From NCBI GenBank assembly GCA_028292435.1, contig JAQGMI010000107.1:1-42723 (forward strand): a stretch of 42,723 bases of DNA, read 5' to 3'. The notes below the pieces were generated by a model that made no database searches, was not told where the DNA came from, and worked only from the letters and a program-made list of their open reading frames with translations. Positions 10,280 through 21,185 of this stretch are shown piece after piece. The stretch's first letter is position 1. The number at the start of each line of letters is the position of its first letter. The translations under genes were made by a program, and so were the position numbers. Source of the stretch: Betaproteobacteria bacterium. Lineage in GTDB: Bacteria; Pseudomonadota; Gammaproteobacteria; Burkholderiales; SG8-41.

Positions 10280-11143
10280 ATGGCAGGCAGCAAGGAAATC
10301 CGCACCAAGATCAAGAGCGTGCAAAACACGCGCAAGATCACCAAGGCCATGGAGATGGTCTCGGCATCGAAAATGCGCAAGGCGCAGGCACGCATGCGCG
10401 CCGCGCGACCCTACGGTGAAAAAATTCGCAACGTGGCCGCGCATATCTCGCACGCGAACCCCGAATACCGTCATCCATTCCTGATTGCGCGCGATTCGGT
10501 TAAAAAAATCGGCATCATCCTGATCACGACCGACAAGGGTTTGTGCGGCGGACTGAATACCAATGTGCAGCGCCTTGCCTTGAACGAGTTGAAAGAGTGG
10601 GAAGCGCAAGGCGAATCCTTCGACGTCTGCTGCATCGGCAATAAGGGTCTGGGCTTTATGCAGCGACTCGGCGCCAATGTGGTTTCACAAGCAACCCAGA
10701 TTGGCGACCGCCCGCAGGTCGACAAGCTCGTCGGCGCGATTAAAGTCATGCTCGACGGCTATATCGCGGATCGATTCGACCGGGTCGTCGTGTATTACAC
10801 CAAATTCATTAATACGATGAAGCAGGAAGCAGTCAGCGAACAGCTGCTGCCGCTGTCAGGCGAAAAGCTTGGCGTACCCGAAGGGGCATGGGACTACATT
10901 TACGAGCCCGAAGCGAAAGTCGTCCTCGATCAAGTGCTCAGACGCTACATCGAGGCGATCATATTCCAGGCCGTGTCGGAAAATATGGCGTCGGAACAAT
11001 CGGCGCGCATGGTCGCGATGAAAGCGGCGTCCGACAATGCCAACAACGTAATCGATGAATTGACTCTGATTTACAACAAGTCGCGCCAAGCTGCAATTAC
11101 CAAGGAGCTGTCGGAGATTGTCGGCGGCGCGGCAGCAGTTTAA
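10280..11143 (+). CDS. atpG: ATP synthase F1 subunit gamma
   Basis: Gamma is the central rotating shaft that drives catalytic changes in beta. The 287-aa product begins [32 protein letters not shown] and ends with the second long helix ([18 protein letters not shown]...), the paired coiled coil inside the hexamer; both pieces are strongly conserved. The central Rossmann-like part contains [11 protein letters not shown]. It lies between atpA and atpD as expected. Confidence 0.98.
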   Translation: MAGSKEIRTKIKSVQNTRKITKAMEMVSASKMRKAQARMRAARPYGEKIRNVAAHISHANPEYRHPFLIARDSVKKIGIILITTDKGLCGGLNTNVQRLALNELKEWEAQGESFDVCCIGNKGLGFMQRLGANVVSQATQIGDRPQVDKLVGAIKVMLDGYIADRFDRVVVYYTKFINTMKQEAVSEQLLPLSGEKLGVPEGAWDYIYEPEAKVVLDQVLRRYIEAIIFQAVSENMASEQSARMVAMKAASDNANNVIDELTLIYNKSRQAAITKELSEIVGGAAAV

Positions 11144-11155
11144 TTATTGAATTGA

Positions 11156-12604
<1,449 letters not shown>

Positions 12605-12613
12605 GAGCGGTTA

Positions 12614-13036
12614 ATGGCCAATACCCTACACGTCGATGTTGTCAGCGCCGAAGAGAGTATCTACTCCGGCGAGGCGGAATTTGTCGTGCTGCCCGGCGAA
12701 GCCGGCGAGCTCGGGATTTATCCGCAGCACACGCCGCTGATTACGCGCATCAAGCCGGGCTCGGTTCGCATCAAGCCAGTGGGCACCGCAGCCGAGGAAC
12801 TGATCTTTGTCGCCGGCGGCATACTCGAAGTGCAGCCCAAAGTCGTCACCGTTCTCGCCGATACCGCGATTCGCGGCAACGATCTCGATGAGGCGAAGGC
12901 GAATGAAGCGATCCGGCTCGCCGAGCAAGCGCGCGGCAAGACTCAGGACAAACTTGAAGTGGCGTCCGTCGAAGCTGAGTTGTCGATGCTGGCGGCGCAG
13001 CTCGCGGCCATTCGGAAATTGCGGCGTAAAAAATAA
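12614..13036 (+). CDS. atpC: ATP synthase F1 subunit epsilon
   Basis: Epsilon sits on gamma at the foot of the rotor and can inhibit ATP hydrolysis. The 140-aa product has the N-terminal beta-sandwich ([24 protein letters not shown], shown as the family start; [13 protein letters not shown]) and a two-helix C-terminal end rich in Ala, Glu and Lys. It closes the operon and is followed 44 bp later by an intrinsic terminator. Confidence 0.97.
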   Translation: MANTLHVDVVSAEESIYSGEAEFVVLPGEAGELGIYPQHTPLITRIKPGSVRIKPVGTAAEELIFVAGGILEVQPKVVTVLADTAIRGNDLDEAKANEAIRLAEQARGKTQDKLEVASVEAELSMLAAQLAAIRKLRRKK

Positions 13037-13079
13037 GCAGTCCGGCACATAGCATCAAACGAGATTTACTGAAGACAAC

Positions 13080-13106
13080 AGGCGGCTGCGGCCGCTTTTG
13101 TTTTTT
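13080..13106 (+). terminator. intrinsic terminator of the atp operon
   Basis: GCGGC (13082-13086), loop TGCG and GCCGC (13091-13095) form a GC stem, extended outward by a G-T and an A-T pair. It is followed by TTTTGTTTTTT. It lies 44 bp after atpC and 55 bp before glpD, on the coding strand of both. Confidence 0.8.
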
Positions 13107-13160
13107 GGCAAACTGACGTTCGATTAGAATGGCATTCAAACGTTAACCCAGAGGCCGCGC

Positions 13161-14678
13161 GTGGGTGAAAACGCACAATTCGACCTGCTGATTATCGGCG
13201 GCGGCATCAACGGCGCCGGCATTGCGCGCGATGCGGCAGGACGCGGCCTTTCCGTGCTGCTTGTCGAAAAAGACGATCTGGCCGCTGCGACGTCATCTGC
13301 CAGCAGCAAACTCATTCACGGTGGTTTGCGTTATCTGGAGCAATACGAATTTCGCTTGGTCGCCGAAGCACTGAGCGAGCGCGAGGTTCTGTTGAACATC
13401 GCGCCGCATCTCGTGCATCCGCTCAACTTTGTCATGCCGCACGTGCCTGAACTGCGGCCGCGCTGGATGATCCGCGCTGGCCTCTATTTGTACGACCACC
13501 TCGCACGCCGCACCCGGTTGCCCTCCTCCCGTGGCATTGATTTGCGGACATCGGCGTACGGCAGCAACCTCAAGCCGTCTTTCCTCAAGGGCTTTGTGTA
13601 CGCGGATTGCCGGGTAGATGACGCAAGGTTAGTTGTCGCCAACGCGATGGCGGCACGCGAACTTGGCGCTCAAATCCTGACTCGCACCGAATGTGTGTTC
13701 GCCAAACGCGTGGCCAATGCCTGGCATGCCAACTTGCGTAGCGCCGACGGGAACACGCGCGAAGTAACGGCCACAGCGCTCGTGAACGCGGCGGGCCCGT
13801 GGGTCAAGCAGGTCTTGAACGAGCGCTTGCACCAGCCGAGTCTCGATAACGTCAGGCTCGTCAAAGGCAGCCACATCGTGGTGCCGCAACTATATGCCGG
13901 CAACCACGCTTACATTTTGCAGAACGATGATCGCCGCGTCGTCTTCATGATTCCGTACGAACAGCGCTACACGCTGATCGGCACGACCGACATCGCAATG
14001 CCCGAAAATTCGTCGTCGCCTACGGCGAGCGACGAAGAAATCGCATACCTATGCCGCGCCGCGAACCGTTATCTCGCGCAAGGTATCGCTCCCGAGCATG
14101 TCGTCTGGAGCTATGCAGGCGTGCGACCGCTTTATGACGACGGCACCGCGGATCCATCGGCGATCACGCGCGATTACACGCTGCGACTGGACGCCGATGC
14201 AGATATCGCACCGGTACTTTCGGTTTTTGGCGGCAAGATTACGACTTATCGCAGACTTGCCGAGCACGCGCTCGAAAAATTACGCGGCTGGTTCCCGGCG
14301 ATGCGCGACGCGTGGACCGCCGGCACGGCGTTGCCGGGTGGAAATCTCACCGCCTCGTTTGAAAAGTTTACCGAGGTTGAACTGGCGGACCGCTATCCAT
14401 GGTTGGCCGCCGAAGTGCGCCGCGCACTCGCCAGCCGGCATGGGGCATACGCGGGCGTCATACTGGATGGCTCGCATTCGATGAATGAGTTGGGGATGTG
14501 CTTCGGCGCCGAACTTTACGCGCGCGAAGTCGATTATCTGATCGAGCAGGAATGGGCACGCACGGCTGAAGACATTTTGTATCGCCGAACCAAAGCGGGC
14601 CTTCACCTGAACAAAGCACAATGCGGCGTACTTGAATCCTACGTAGCGACTCGAATCGAAAAAACGGAACGGCCGTGA
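13161..14678 (+). CDS. glpD: aerobic glycerol-3-phosphate dehydrogenase GlpD
   Basis: GlpD oxidises glycerol 3-phosphate to dihydroxyacetone phosphate at the inner membrane and passes electrons to quinone. The 505-aa product is close to E. coli GlpD throughout: FAD motif GGGINGAG at 13-20, ATSSASSKLIHGGLRYLE, WVKQ, LVKGSHIVVP, SYAGVRPLYDD and LSVFGGKITTYR. The start is a GTG at 13161, with AGAGG six nt upstream; no nearby ATG fits. The gene stands alone, with no glpK, glpF or glpR next to it. It lies between the atp terminator and glmU. A -10-like TAGAAT occurs at 13125-13130 but lacks a good -35. Confidence 0.97.
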   Translation: MGENAQFDLLIIGGGINGAGIARDAAGRGLSVLLVEKDDLAAATSSASSKLIHGGLRYLEQYEFRLVAEALSEREVLLNIAPHLVHPLNFVMPHVPELRPRWMIRAGLYLYDHLARRTRLPSSRGIDLRTSAYGSNLKPSFLKGFVYADCRVDDARLVVANAMAARELGAQILTRTECVFAKRVANAWHANLRSADGNTREVTATALVNAAGPWVKQVLNERLHQPSLDNVRLVKGSHIVVPQLYAGNHAYILQNDDRRVVFMIPYEQRYTLIGTTDIAMPENSSSPTASDEEIAYLCRAANRYLAQGIAPEHVVWSYAGVRPLYDDGTADPSAITRDYTLRLDADADIAPVLSVFGGKITTYRRLAEHALEKLRGWFPAMRDAWTAGTALPGGNLTASFEKFTEVELADRYPWLAAEVRRALASRHGAYAGVILDGSHSMNELGMCFGAELYAREVDYLIEQEWARTAEDILYRRTKAGLHLNKAQCGVLESYVATRIEKTERP

Positions 14679-14684
14679 GATAAT
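14656..14684 (+). promoter_or_regulatory. possible extended -10 promoter of glmU (leaderless geometry)
   Basis: GATAAT (14679-14684) is preceded by TGA (14676-14678), giving an extended -10 TGn motif that overlaps the glpD stop codon. TCGAAA at 14656-14661 is a 4 of 6 match to -35 at 17-bp spacing. The hexamer ends 6 nt before the glmU ATG, so the mRNA would begin at or next to the start codon. Confidence 0.45.
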
Positions 14685-14690
14685 CCGCGC

Positions 14691-16061
14691 ATGTCCGTCA
14701 ACGTCGTAATACTCGCCGCGGGCCAGGGCAAACGCATGCAATCGGCGCTGCCCAAGGTTCTGCATCCGTTGGCCGGCGTTCCGCTGCTCGCCCATGTCAT
14801 CCGCACCGCGCGCGCTTTAAAACCGGCGCGCATCTGCATCGTTTACGGCCACGGCGGCGAGCAGGTTCCCAACGCGATGCGGGCGCCTGACCTGCAATTC
14901 GTCAAACAGGAACCACAGCTTGGTACCGGCCATGCGGTGAAGCAGGCACTACCTCATCTCGACGCAGGCAGCGATACGCTGGTCCTGTACGGCGACGTGC
15001 CGTTGATTGCGCAAACCACGCTGCACACGCTGTGCGATGGCAAAGGCGAACGCCTGCGCATCCTCACGGCTGAACTCGTCGAGCCAGGCGGCTACGGGCG
15101 GATCGTGCGCAACACGAAACGAGCGATTACCGCCATCGTTGAGGAAAAAGACGCTACGCAGAAACAGCGCCGCATTTGCGAAATCAATACCGGAATCATG
15201 TCGCTGCCGGGCAAGCGACTCGCGGGCTGGCTGGATCGGTTATCCGATAAGAACGCGCAGCGGGAATATTATCTAACCGACGTCGTCGCACTGGCGGTGA
15301 AGGATCGCGTCAAGATTGAGTCGTGCGCGCCGCAAAACGAAAGCGAAATTCTCGGCGTCAACAGCATGAGCCAGCTCGCAGGCCTCACCCGCATCTATCG
15401 GCTGCAGATTGCCAACCGCTTGCTCGACGCCGGCGTTGCACTCGCCGACCCGTTGCGCATCGACGTGCGCGGCGATCTGCGCTGCGGACACGACGTGCGG
15501 ATTGACGTCAACTGCGTATTCGAAGGCGATGTCGAGCTCGGCGACAACAGTGTCGTTGGTGCAAATTGCATCATTCGGAATGCGAAAATTGCCGCGGGAA
15601 CTCGCATCGAGCCGTTCACGCTGATCGATGATGCGGCCATCGGCAAAAATTGCCGCATCGGCCCGTACGCTCGCATTCGTCCCGGCAGCAAGCTTGCCGA
15701 GGATGTGCATATCGGCAATTTTGTCGAAGTGAAAGCCTCCGAGATTGGCGCTGGCTCGAAGGCCAATCATCTAGCCTATGTTGGCGACACGACCATCGGC
15801 CGGAATGTCAACGTCGGCGCCGGCACCATTACGTGCAACTACGACGGCGTCAACAAGCACCGCACTGTTATCGAAGACAACGTGTTGATCGGGTCGGACG
15901 TGCAATTGGTAGCGCCCGTCACCGTGCACGCCGGCGCGACGATAGGCGCGGGCGCAACGATTACAAAAGACGTGCCGCCCGGCGTGCTTGCTTTGACGGA
16001 GAAAAAACAGGTCGTGAAACTTGATTGGCAACGGCCGGTCAAAAAAGCGTTGAAGCCGTAA
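14691..16061 (+). CDS. glmU: bifunctional GlmU: GlcNAc-1-phosphate uridyltransferase and glucosamine-1-phosphate acetyltransferase
   Basis: GlmU acetylates glucosamine 1-phosphate and then couples it to UTP, giving UDP-GlcNAc for peptidoglycan and lipopolysaccharide. The 456-aa product has the same length as E. coli GlmU. The N-terminal pyrophosphorylase has LAAGQGKRM near 8-16; from about residue 250 there is a left-handed beta-helix of hexapeptide repeats, with the acetyltransferase histidine in [10 protein letters not shown] near 360. No Shine-Dalgarno sequence is visible before the ATG, which sits 12 nt after glpD and 6 nt after a -10-like element. It is followed by glmS, which makes its sugar precursor (via GlmM, not in this window). 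Confidence 0.98.
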   Translation: MSVNVVILAAGQGKRMQSALPKVLHPLAGVPLLAHVIRTARALKPARICIVYGHGGEQVPNAMRAPDLQFVKQEPQLGTGHAVKQALPHLDAGSDTLVLYGDVPLIAQTTLHTLCDGKGERLRILTAELVEPGGYGRIVRNTKRAITAIVEEKDATQKQRRICEINTGIMSLPGKRLAGWLDRLSDKNAQREYYLTDVVALAVKDRVKIESCAPQNESEILGVNSMSQLAGLTRIYRLQIANRLLDAGVALADPLRIDVRGDLRCGHDVRIDVNCVFEGDVELGDNSVVGANCIIRNAKIAAGTRIEPFTLIDDAAIGKNCRIGPYARIRPGSKLAEDVHIGNFVEVKASEIGAGSKANHLAYVGDTTIGRNVNVGAGTITCNYDGVNKHRTVIEDNVLIGSDVQLVAPVTVHAGATIGAGATITKDVPPGVLALTEKKQVVKLDWQRPVKKALKP

Positions 16062-16088
16062 ACTTGTCGCTAAAGGGGCAACTGTAAT

Positions 16089-17903
16089 ATGTGTGGAATC
16101 GTCGGCGCCGTCGCTGCGCGCAATGTAGTGCCGGTTCTGCTCGAAGGTTTGCGACGGCTTGAGTACCGTGGGTACGACTCGTGCGGCGTGGCGGTCAATA
16201 ACGGCGGCTTGAAACGTGCCCGTTCGGTGCGCCGCGTGCAGGATCTGGTCATCCAGGTCGAAGAGTCCAAGTTTACGGGCACGGTCGGCATTTCGCATAC
16301 GCGCTGGGCGACCCACGGCGCACCGGTCACGATGAATGCGCATCCGCATTTCTCGCGCGATCGCGTCGCGCTCGTGCACAACGGCATCATTGAGAACTAT
16401 GAGGACATCCGCCAGGAGCTGCACAGTGTCGGTTACGAGTTCGAAAGTCAAACCGATACCGAAGTTATCGCGCACCTCGTCGAACACCTGTACCAAGGCG
16501 ACTTGCTTAAGGCCGTTCAGGCAGCGATTAAGCGCTTGCGCGGTGCTTATGCGATTGCGGTGTTTTGCCGCGACGAGCCCCAACGCGTCATCGCGGCGCG
16601 TTTCGGCAGTCCGCTGGTCATCGGTCTTGGAACCAATGAGAATTTCGTTGCCTCCGATGCGATGGCCCTCGCTGGCACGACTGAGCGCATCGTCTATCTC
16701 GAAGAAGGCGATGTCGCCGACGTGCGTCAGGATGCGGTACAGATTTATGACCGCGGCGAGGCGCCGGTCGAGCGCGAAGAACGCAACGTCAAAGCGCTTT
16801 CGGGGACCGCCGAGCTGGGTCCTTATCGGCACTTCATGCAGAAGGAGATCTTCGAACAACCGCGCGCGATTGCCGATACGCTTGAAGGCGTCGACGCCGT
16901 CACGCCTTTGTTATTCGGCGACGGCGCCGCCGAGGTGTTGGGGAAAATCGACTCGGTTCTGATTCTCGCCTGCGGTACGAGCTACTACGCGGGTCTCACC
17001 GCCAAGTACTGGCTTGAGGCGATCGCCAAGCTGCCGACGCAGGTCGAAATCGCAAGTGAGTACCGCTATCGAGAAAGCGTGCCGAACCCCAAATCCCTCG
17101 TCGTCGTGATTTCCCAATCCGGCGAAACCGCCGACACGCTGGCGGCGTTAAAGCACGCGCAATCGCTCGGCATGACTGAAACGCTGGCGATTTGCAATGT
17201 CGGCTCCAGCGCCATCGTGCGCTTGACCAAGCTTTGTTACCTGACGCGCGCTGGCGTCGAAATTGGCGTCGCTTCGACTAAGGCCTTCACAACGCAACTG
17301 GTTGCGCTTTTTATGTTGACGCTCGCGCTAGCCAAGCAACGCGGAAAATTAACCGCCGACGCGGAAGCGGCAGCCTTGCGCAATCTGCGTCATTTGCCGG
17401 TCGCCCTGCAGGCGGTGCTCGCGCTTGAGCCGCAAATCATCGCATGGGCGGGGGAGTTTTCGCGCAAGGAACATGCACTGTTCCTCGGCCGCGGCCGGCA
17501 TTTTCCGATCGCGCTTGAAGGCGCGCTTAAACTCAAAGAGATCTCTTACATTCACGCCGAAGCTTATGCGGCGGGCGAACTCAAGCACGGGCCGCTTGCG
17601 CTGGTCACCGACGATATGCCCGTGGTCACAGTGGCGCCGAACGATACGCTGCTTGAAAAACTGAAATCCAACATGCAGGAAGTGCGCGCCCGCGGTGGAC
17701 AGCTCTACGTGTTTGCCGACGCGGATACGCATATCGCGCCAGGCGATGGCATCAATGTGATTCGCCTGCCCGAACACTATGGTGCGCTGTCACCCATTCT
17801 TCACGTCGTGCCTTTGCAGCTGCTCGCGTACCACACGGCGCTCGCGCGCGGCAATGACGTCGACAAGCCGCGCAACCTCGCCAAGTCGGTCACGGTTGAA
17901 TAA
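16089..17903 (+). CDS. glmS: glucosamine-fructose-6-phosphate aminotransferase GlmS
   Basis: GlmS makes glucosamine 6-phosphate from fructose 6-phosphate and glutamine, the first step toward UDP-GlcNAc. The 604-aa product starts MCGIVGAVA, so after methionine removal Cys is the N-terminal nucleophile of the class II glutaminase domain. Two SIS sugar-isomerase domains follow, with CGTSYYAG near 294, SQSGETADT near 342 and STKAFTTQ near 395. The C-terminus ends [13 protein letters not shown], the conserved lid. AAAGGGG upstream is a clear ribosome binding site. The glmU-glmS pair is a common proteobacterial arrangement. The 27-nt gap upstream is too short for a glmS ribozyme. Confidence 0.98.
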   Translation: MCGIVGAVAARNVVPVLLEGLRRLEYRGYDSCGVAVNNGGLKRARSVRRVQDLVIQVEESKFTGTVGISHTRWATHGAPVTMNAHPHFSRDRVALVHNGIIENYEDIRQELHSVGYEFESQTDTEVIAHLVEHLYQGDLLKAVQAAIKRLRGAYAIAVFCRDEPQRVIAARFGSPLVIGLGTNENFVASDAMALAGTTERIVYLEEGDVADVRQDAVQIYDRGEAPVEREERNVKALSGTAELGPYRHFMQKEIFEQPRAIADTLEGVDAVTPLLFGDGAAEVLGKIDSVLILACGTSYYAGLTAKYWLEAIAKLPTQVEIASEYRYRESVPNPKSLVVVISQSGETADTLAALKHAQSLGMTETLAICNVGSSAIVRLTKLCYLTRAGVEIGVASTKAFTTQLVALFMLTLALAKQRGKLTADAEAAALRNLRHLPVALQAVLALEPQIIAWAGEFSRKEHALFLGRGRHFPIALEGALKLKEISYIHAEAYAAGELKHGPLALVTDDMPVVTVAPNDTLLEKLKSNMQEVRARGGQLYVFADADTHIAPGDGINVIRLPEHYGALSPILHVVPLQLLAYHTALARGNDVDKPRNLAKSVTVE

Positions 17904-19728
17904 AACGGCAGGCGCAGTCGCGGCGCCCGATGCGCGCGCTGTCCTTAAAAACGTTTTCGGCTACGCTTCATTTCGAGGCCCGCAGGCAGCCATCGTCGAG
18001 CATGTAAGCGGCGGCGGCGACTGCCTGGTGCTGATGCCGACCGGCGGCGGCAAATCGCTGTGTTACCAGATTCCCGCATTGCTGCGCGCCGGCACGGGCA
18101 TTGTTGTGTCCCCGTTGATTGCGTTGATGCAAGACCAGGTTGCCGCATTAACCGAGGCCGGCGTCAGCGCGACATTCCTGAATTCAACGCTTTCGAGCGA
18201 GGACGCAGTCGCGGTTGAGCGCGCGTTGCTGGCGGGCGAGTTCGACCTTTTATACGTCGCGCCCGAACGGTTAACCACGCCGCGCTTCCTGCAACTGCTC
18301 GAGAAGCTGCACGCGAGCGGTCAGCTTGCGTTGTTCGCGATCGACGAAGCGCATTGCGTCTCGCAGTGGGGCCATGACTTTCGCCCTGAATATATTCAAC
18401 TATCGATACTGCACGAACGGTTTCCCGGCGTGCCGCGTATCGCGCTGACGGCAACGGCTGATGCACAGACGCGGGAGGAAATTATTGCCCGGCTGGGCCT
18501 GGATGACGCACGTACCTTCGTCGCCAGTTTCGATCGGCCAAACATTCGCTATCGCATCGTCGAGAAAGCGAATGCCAAAACACAGTTGCTTACGTTTTTG
18601 CGCGGCGAACATGCGCACGATGCGGGCATCGTGTATTGCCTGTCCCGGCGCAAGGTCGATGAAACGGCGGCATGGCTCGCTGGTGAGGGATTGAACGCAT
18701 TGCCCTATCACGCGGGGCTCGAGACCGGCGTGCGATCACGGCACCAGGCGCGATTTCTGCGCGAGGACGGCATCATCATGGTTGCCACCATTGCGTTCGG
18801 CATGGGCATCGATAAACCCGATGTTCGCTTCGTGGCACATCTTGATTTACCCAAGAGCGTCGAGGGCTATTATCAGGAGACCGGGCGGGCCGGCCGTGAT
18901 GGCGCGGCAGCAGATGCGTGGATGGCGTATGGACTTGCGGACGTGGTCAATCATCGCCGAATGATCGACGCGTCCGAAGCCGATGACCGCTTCAAGCGCG
19001 TCGCAAGCGCAAAGCTCGATGCATTGCTTGGCCTATGCGAGGCGACTACCTGCCGCCGCATCCGGCTGCTCGGGTATTTCGGCGAAGCATCGGTCGAATG
19101 CGGTAATTGCGACATTTGTCTTGAGCCCCCTAAAGTGTGGGACGGCACCGTCGTCGCGCAGAAAGCGCTGTCATGCGCATTTCGCAGCGGCCAGCGATTT
19201 GGCGCGGGCCACTTGATCGACGTGCTGCTCGGCAATGAAACCTCGCGCGTGCTGCAATGGGGACATCGCGAACTCAGCACATTCGGCATCGGCAAGGAAC
19301 TCGACAAAAAGCAGTGGCAGGCGGTCTATCGTCAACTCGTCGCGCAAGGCGTGATGGCGGTAGATCATGCCGGTTTCGGTGCGCTCAAGTTGACCGAATC
19401 AAGTCGCGAAGTGCTGACCGGTGGCCGGACGCTGTATTTGCGCGAGGCACAGGAATCTCGGCGAGTGCGTGGTGCGGCAAAAAGCGCCGCGGTGTCGACG
19501 GCATTAGGCGGCGCGGCAGGCGAACGCTGGGAGCGGTTACGTACTTGGCGCGCCACGGTCGCGAAAGAACACGGTGTGCCTGCCTACGTGGTGTTTCATG
19601 ACGCAACACTCGCCGAGCTCGCCCGTGAGTGTCCGGCCACGCTCGATGCATTGAGCCGGATATCGGGCGTCGGTGCGAGTAAGCTCGAGCGCTACGGCGC
19701 CGATGTGCTCGCGCTTCTGCGTGAGTAA
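17896..19728 (+). CDS. recQ: ATP-dependent DNA helicase RecQ
   Basis: RecQ is a 3'-5' helicase acting in recombinational repair and at stalled forks. The proposed TTG start at 17896 overlaps the glmS stop by 8 nt and gives 610 aa, almost the E. coli length (609), with alignable N-termini; an in-frame ATG at 17854 would overlap glmS by 50 nt and add 14 unconserved residues. Seen are motif 0 (FRGPQ, Gln30; the E. coli protein has FRPGQ), motif I MPTGGGKS (47-54), DEAH near 150, the Zn cysteines in [16 protein letters not shown] and CGNCDIC, a winged helix, and an HRDC domain in the last 80 residues. It may depend on translational coupling to glmS. Confidence 0.93.
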   Translation: MNKTAGAVAAPDARAVLKNVFGYASFRGPQAAIVEHVSGGGDCLVLMPTGGGKSLCYQIPALLRAGTGIVVSPLIALMQDQVAALTEAGVSATFLNSTLSSEDAVAVERALLAGEFDLLYVAPERLTTPRFLQLLEKLHASGQLALFAIDEAHCVSQWGHDFRPEYIQLSILHERFPGVPRIALTATADAQTREEIIARLGLDDARTFVASFDRPNIRYRIVEKANAKTQLLTFLRGEHAHDAGIVYCLSRRKVDETAAWLAGEGLNALPYHAGLETGVRSRHQARFLREDGIIMVATIAFGMGIDKPDVRFVAHLDLPKSVEGYYQETGRAGRDGAAADAWMAYGLADVVNHRRMIDASEADDRFKRVASAKLDALLGLCEATTCRRIRLLGYFGEASVECGNCDICLEPPKVWDGTVVAQKALSCAFRSGQRFGAGHLIDVLLGNETSRVLQWGHRELSTFGIGKELDKKQWQAVYRQLVAQGVMAVDHAGFGALKLTESSREVLTGGRTLYLREAQESRRVRGAAKSAAVSTALGGAAGERWERLRTWRATVAKEHGVPAYVVFHDATLAELARECPATLDALSRISGVGASKLERYGADVLALLRE

Positions 19729-19740
19729 TCGACCCTTGGG

Positions 19741-20505
19741 CTAAACCGAAGACCGGCGCGGTTTGCGCGGCGCATTGCCGAACAGGCGGTCGTAAATGAA
19801 GTTCGGCAGCACGCGCAACACTCGCGCGACAATTGCCATCTGCCACGGCATCACGGCATACGTCCTGCCCCGGTCAATGAGGTTGATCATGATCGTGGCC
19901 GCGGCATCGGCGCTTAACATGAACGGCATGGGGTAGGGATTCTGCGCCGTCATCGGCGTTGCGATATAGCCCGGGCAGATGGTAACGGCTTTGACGCCGC
20001 TCGCGCGCAATTCGACGCGCAGACTTTCAAGGTACGAAATCGCGGCGGCTTTTGATGCGGAGTATGCGGCCGCACCGGGCAGACCACGATAACCCGCGAC
20101 ACTGGCAATCCCGACCAAAGTGCCGTGCCGCGCCGCGCGCATCGCAGCGATGAAAGGTTGAAAAGTATTGACCATGCCGATCACATTGATGTCGAGTACA
20201 TCCTGAAATGCAGCCAGGTCTTCCGGCATTTCGGTCAATGTGCCGGTGCTCACGCCGGCGTTGGCAATGACAATGTCGGGGCAGCCATGGCGGGAAATGA
20301 ACATCTCTGCGGCGGCGCGCATTGCCGCGCTGTCACGGACGTCTGCCGGATAAATCTCGCAGGGTACCTTGAGTTGCGCTTTCAACTGTTCGAGCGCATC
20401 TTTGCGGCGCGCTATGAGGCCGAGGACCACATCGCCGCGCGCGTACTCGCGCGCGAGTGCAGTGCCTATACCGCTCGACGCGCCGGTAATGATGACGCGT
20501 CGCAT
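19741..20505 (-). CDS. short-chain dehydrogenase/reductase (SDR) family oxidoreductase
   Basis: This is a classical SDR of 254 aa with the cofactor motif TGASSGIG (7-14), NAG (82-84), catalytic Ser135 and the YSASK motif (Tyr148, Lys152). Arg33-Arg34 after the second beta strand suggest NADP(H) preference; that is inference. The substrate cannot be told from sequence. The C-terminal part has a hydrophobic stretch (MPWQMAIVARVLRVLPNFIYDRLF), shown as a hint of membrane contact. It is the last gene of the argS-SPOR-dsbA-dsbA operon and meets recQ tail to tail with only 12 bp between the stops. No terminator is visible there. Confidence 0.88.
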   Translation of the reverse strand: MRRVIITGASSGIGTALAREYARGDVVLGLIARRKDALEQLKAQLKVPCEIYPADVRDSAAMRAAAEMFISRHGCPDIVIANAGVSTGTLTEMPEDLAAFQDVLDINVIGMVNTFQPFIAAMRAARHGTLVGIASVAGYRGLPGAAAYSASKAAAISYLESLRVELRASGVKAVTICPGYIATPMTAQNPYPMPFMLSADAAATIMINLIDRGRTYAVMPWQMAIVARVLRVLPNFIYDRLFGNAPRKPRRSSV

Positions 20506-20540
20506 TTGAGCTGAGAGCGTAAGCGGGGCCGGCGGCCGGA

Positions 20541-21182
20541 CTATTTAGCGGCTTTTTCGCGCTGCTGGCGCGCGAGCCGGATCATGCGATCGAGGATATC
20601 GATCGTTTTCGGCGATGAGCCATCCGTCAGCAGATGGCCATCGACGACGAGCGAAGGCGTGCCCTGGATGTCGTAGTCGATTGTCTGCTTGCGGGCGCGC
20701 TCGACTTTCTGCCGCGTCTCGTCGGAACGGTAGATCGCCATGAATTTTTCGCGGTCGAGTCCATTTTTGGCCGCCCATTCGGAGATGACTTTCTCCTGGC
20801 TCATATACAGATCTTCGACGTGGTAGCTGCGAAACACCGCCGTGTGCAAGCGGTCGACTTCACCCATGGTTTCGAGGGTGAAGTAAGTTTTGGCGAGCGG
20901 TACCCAAGAGTCATGGCGCACGACAGGAATATGGCGGTAGACAACATCTGCCGGTTTGGTCTTGCGCCAGCGCTCCAAGTTCGGCAGTAACTCATTGCAA
21001 TACTGGCAGCCGTAGAAGAAAAAATCGATAACTTCGATTTTGTCGCCGGTTTCAATCGGCTGTTGACGAATCTCGCGGTAATCACCTTCGGTTTTGCTCG
21101 TCTGAGCCACGGCACCAAGGGCAAAACCGGCACAAGCCAGGCAAACCGCCAGTTGCCGCAGCCAATAAACCGGCGCGCGCAT
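20541..21182 (-). CDS. DsbA-family thiol:disulfide oxidoreductase with CQYC active site
   Basis: This is a periplasmic thioredoxin-fold protein of 213 aa. Its N-terminal signal peptide (hydrophobic LAVCLACAGFALGAVAQ, about residues 11-27) fits Sec export. The active site is Cys59-Gln-Tyr-Cys62 after FFFYG, and the cis-Pro loop is GTPSLVVDG. The dipeptide Gln-Tyr differs from the Pro-His of typical DsbA and of its neighbour, so its redox potential or partners may differ; that is inference. It lies 3 nt downstream of the CPHC paralogue, a tandem duplication that has diverged. It could serve as a DsbA with its own client set, or as a reductase-like partner. Confidence 0.9.
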   Translation of the reverse strand: MRAPVYWLRQLAVCLACAGFALGAVAQTSKTEGDYREIRQQPIETGDKIEVIDFFFYGCQYCNELLPNLERWRKTKPADVVYRHIPVVRHDSWVPLAKTYFTLETMGEVDRLHTAVFRSYHVEDLYMSQEKVISEWAAKNGLDREKFMAIYRSDETRQKVERARKQTIDYDIQGTPSLVVDGHLLTDGSSPKTIDILDRMIRLARQQREKAAK

Positions 21183-21185
21183 GAC

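Noticed and set aside
16062..16088. Possible glmS ribozyme
   Set aside because: Only 27 nt separate glmU and glmS; the ribozyme needs far more sequence and belongs mainly to Gram-positive bacteria.
15771..16859. 362-codon open frame on the minus strand
   Set aside because: It is antisense to glmU and glmS, both with catalytic motifs intact; no recognisable domain in the minus-strand product.
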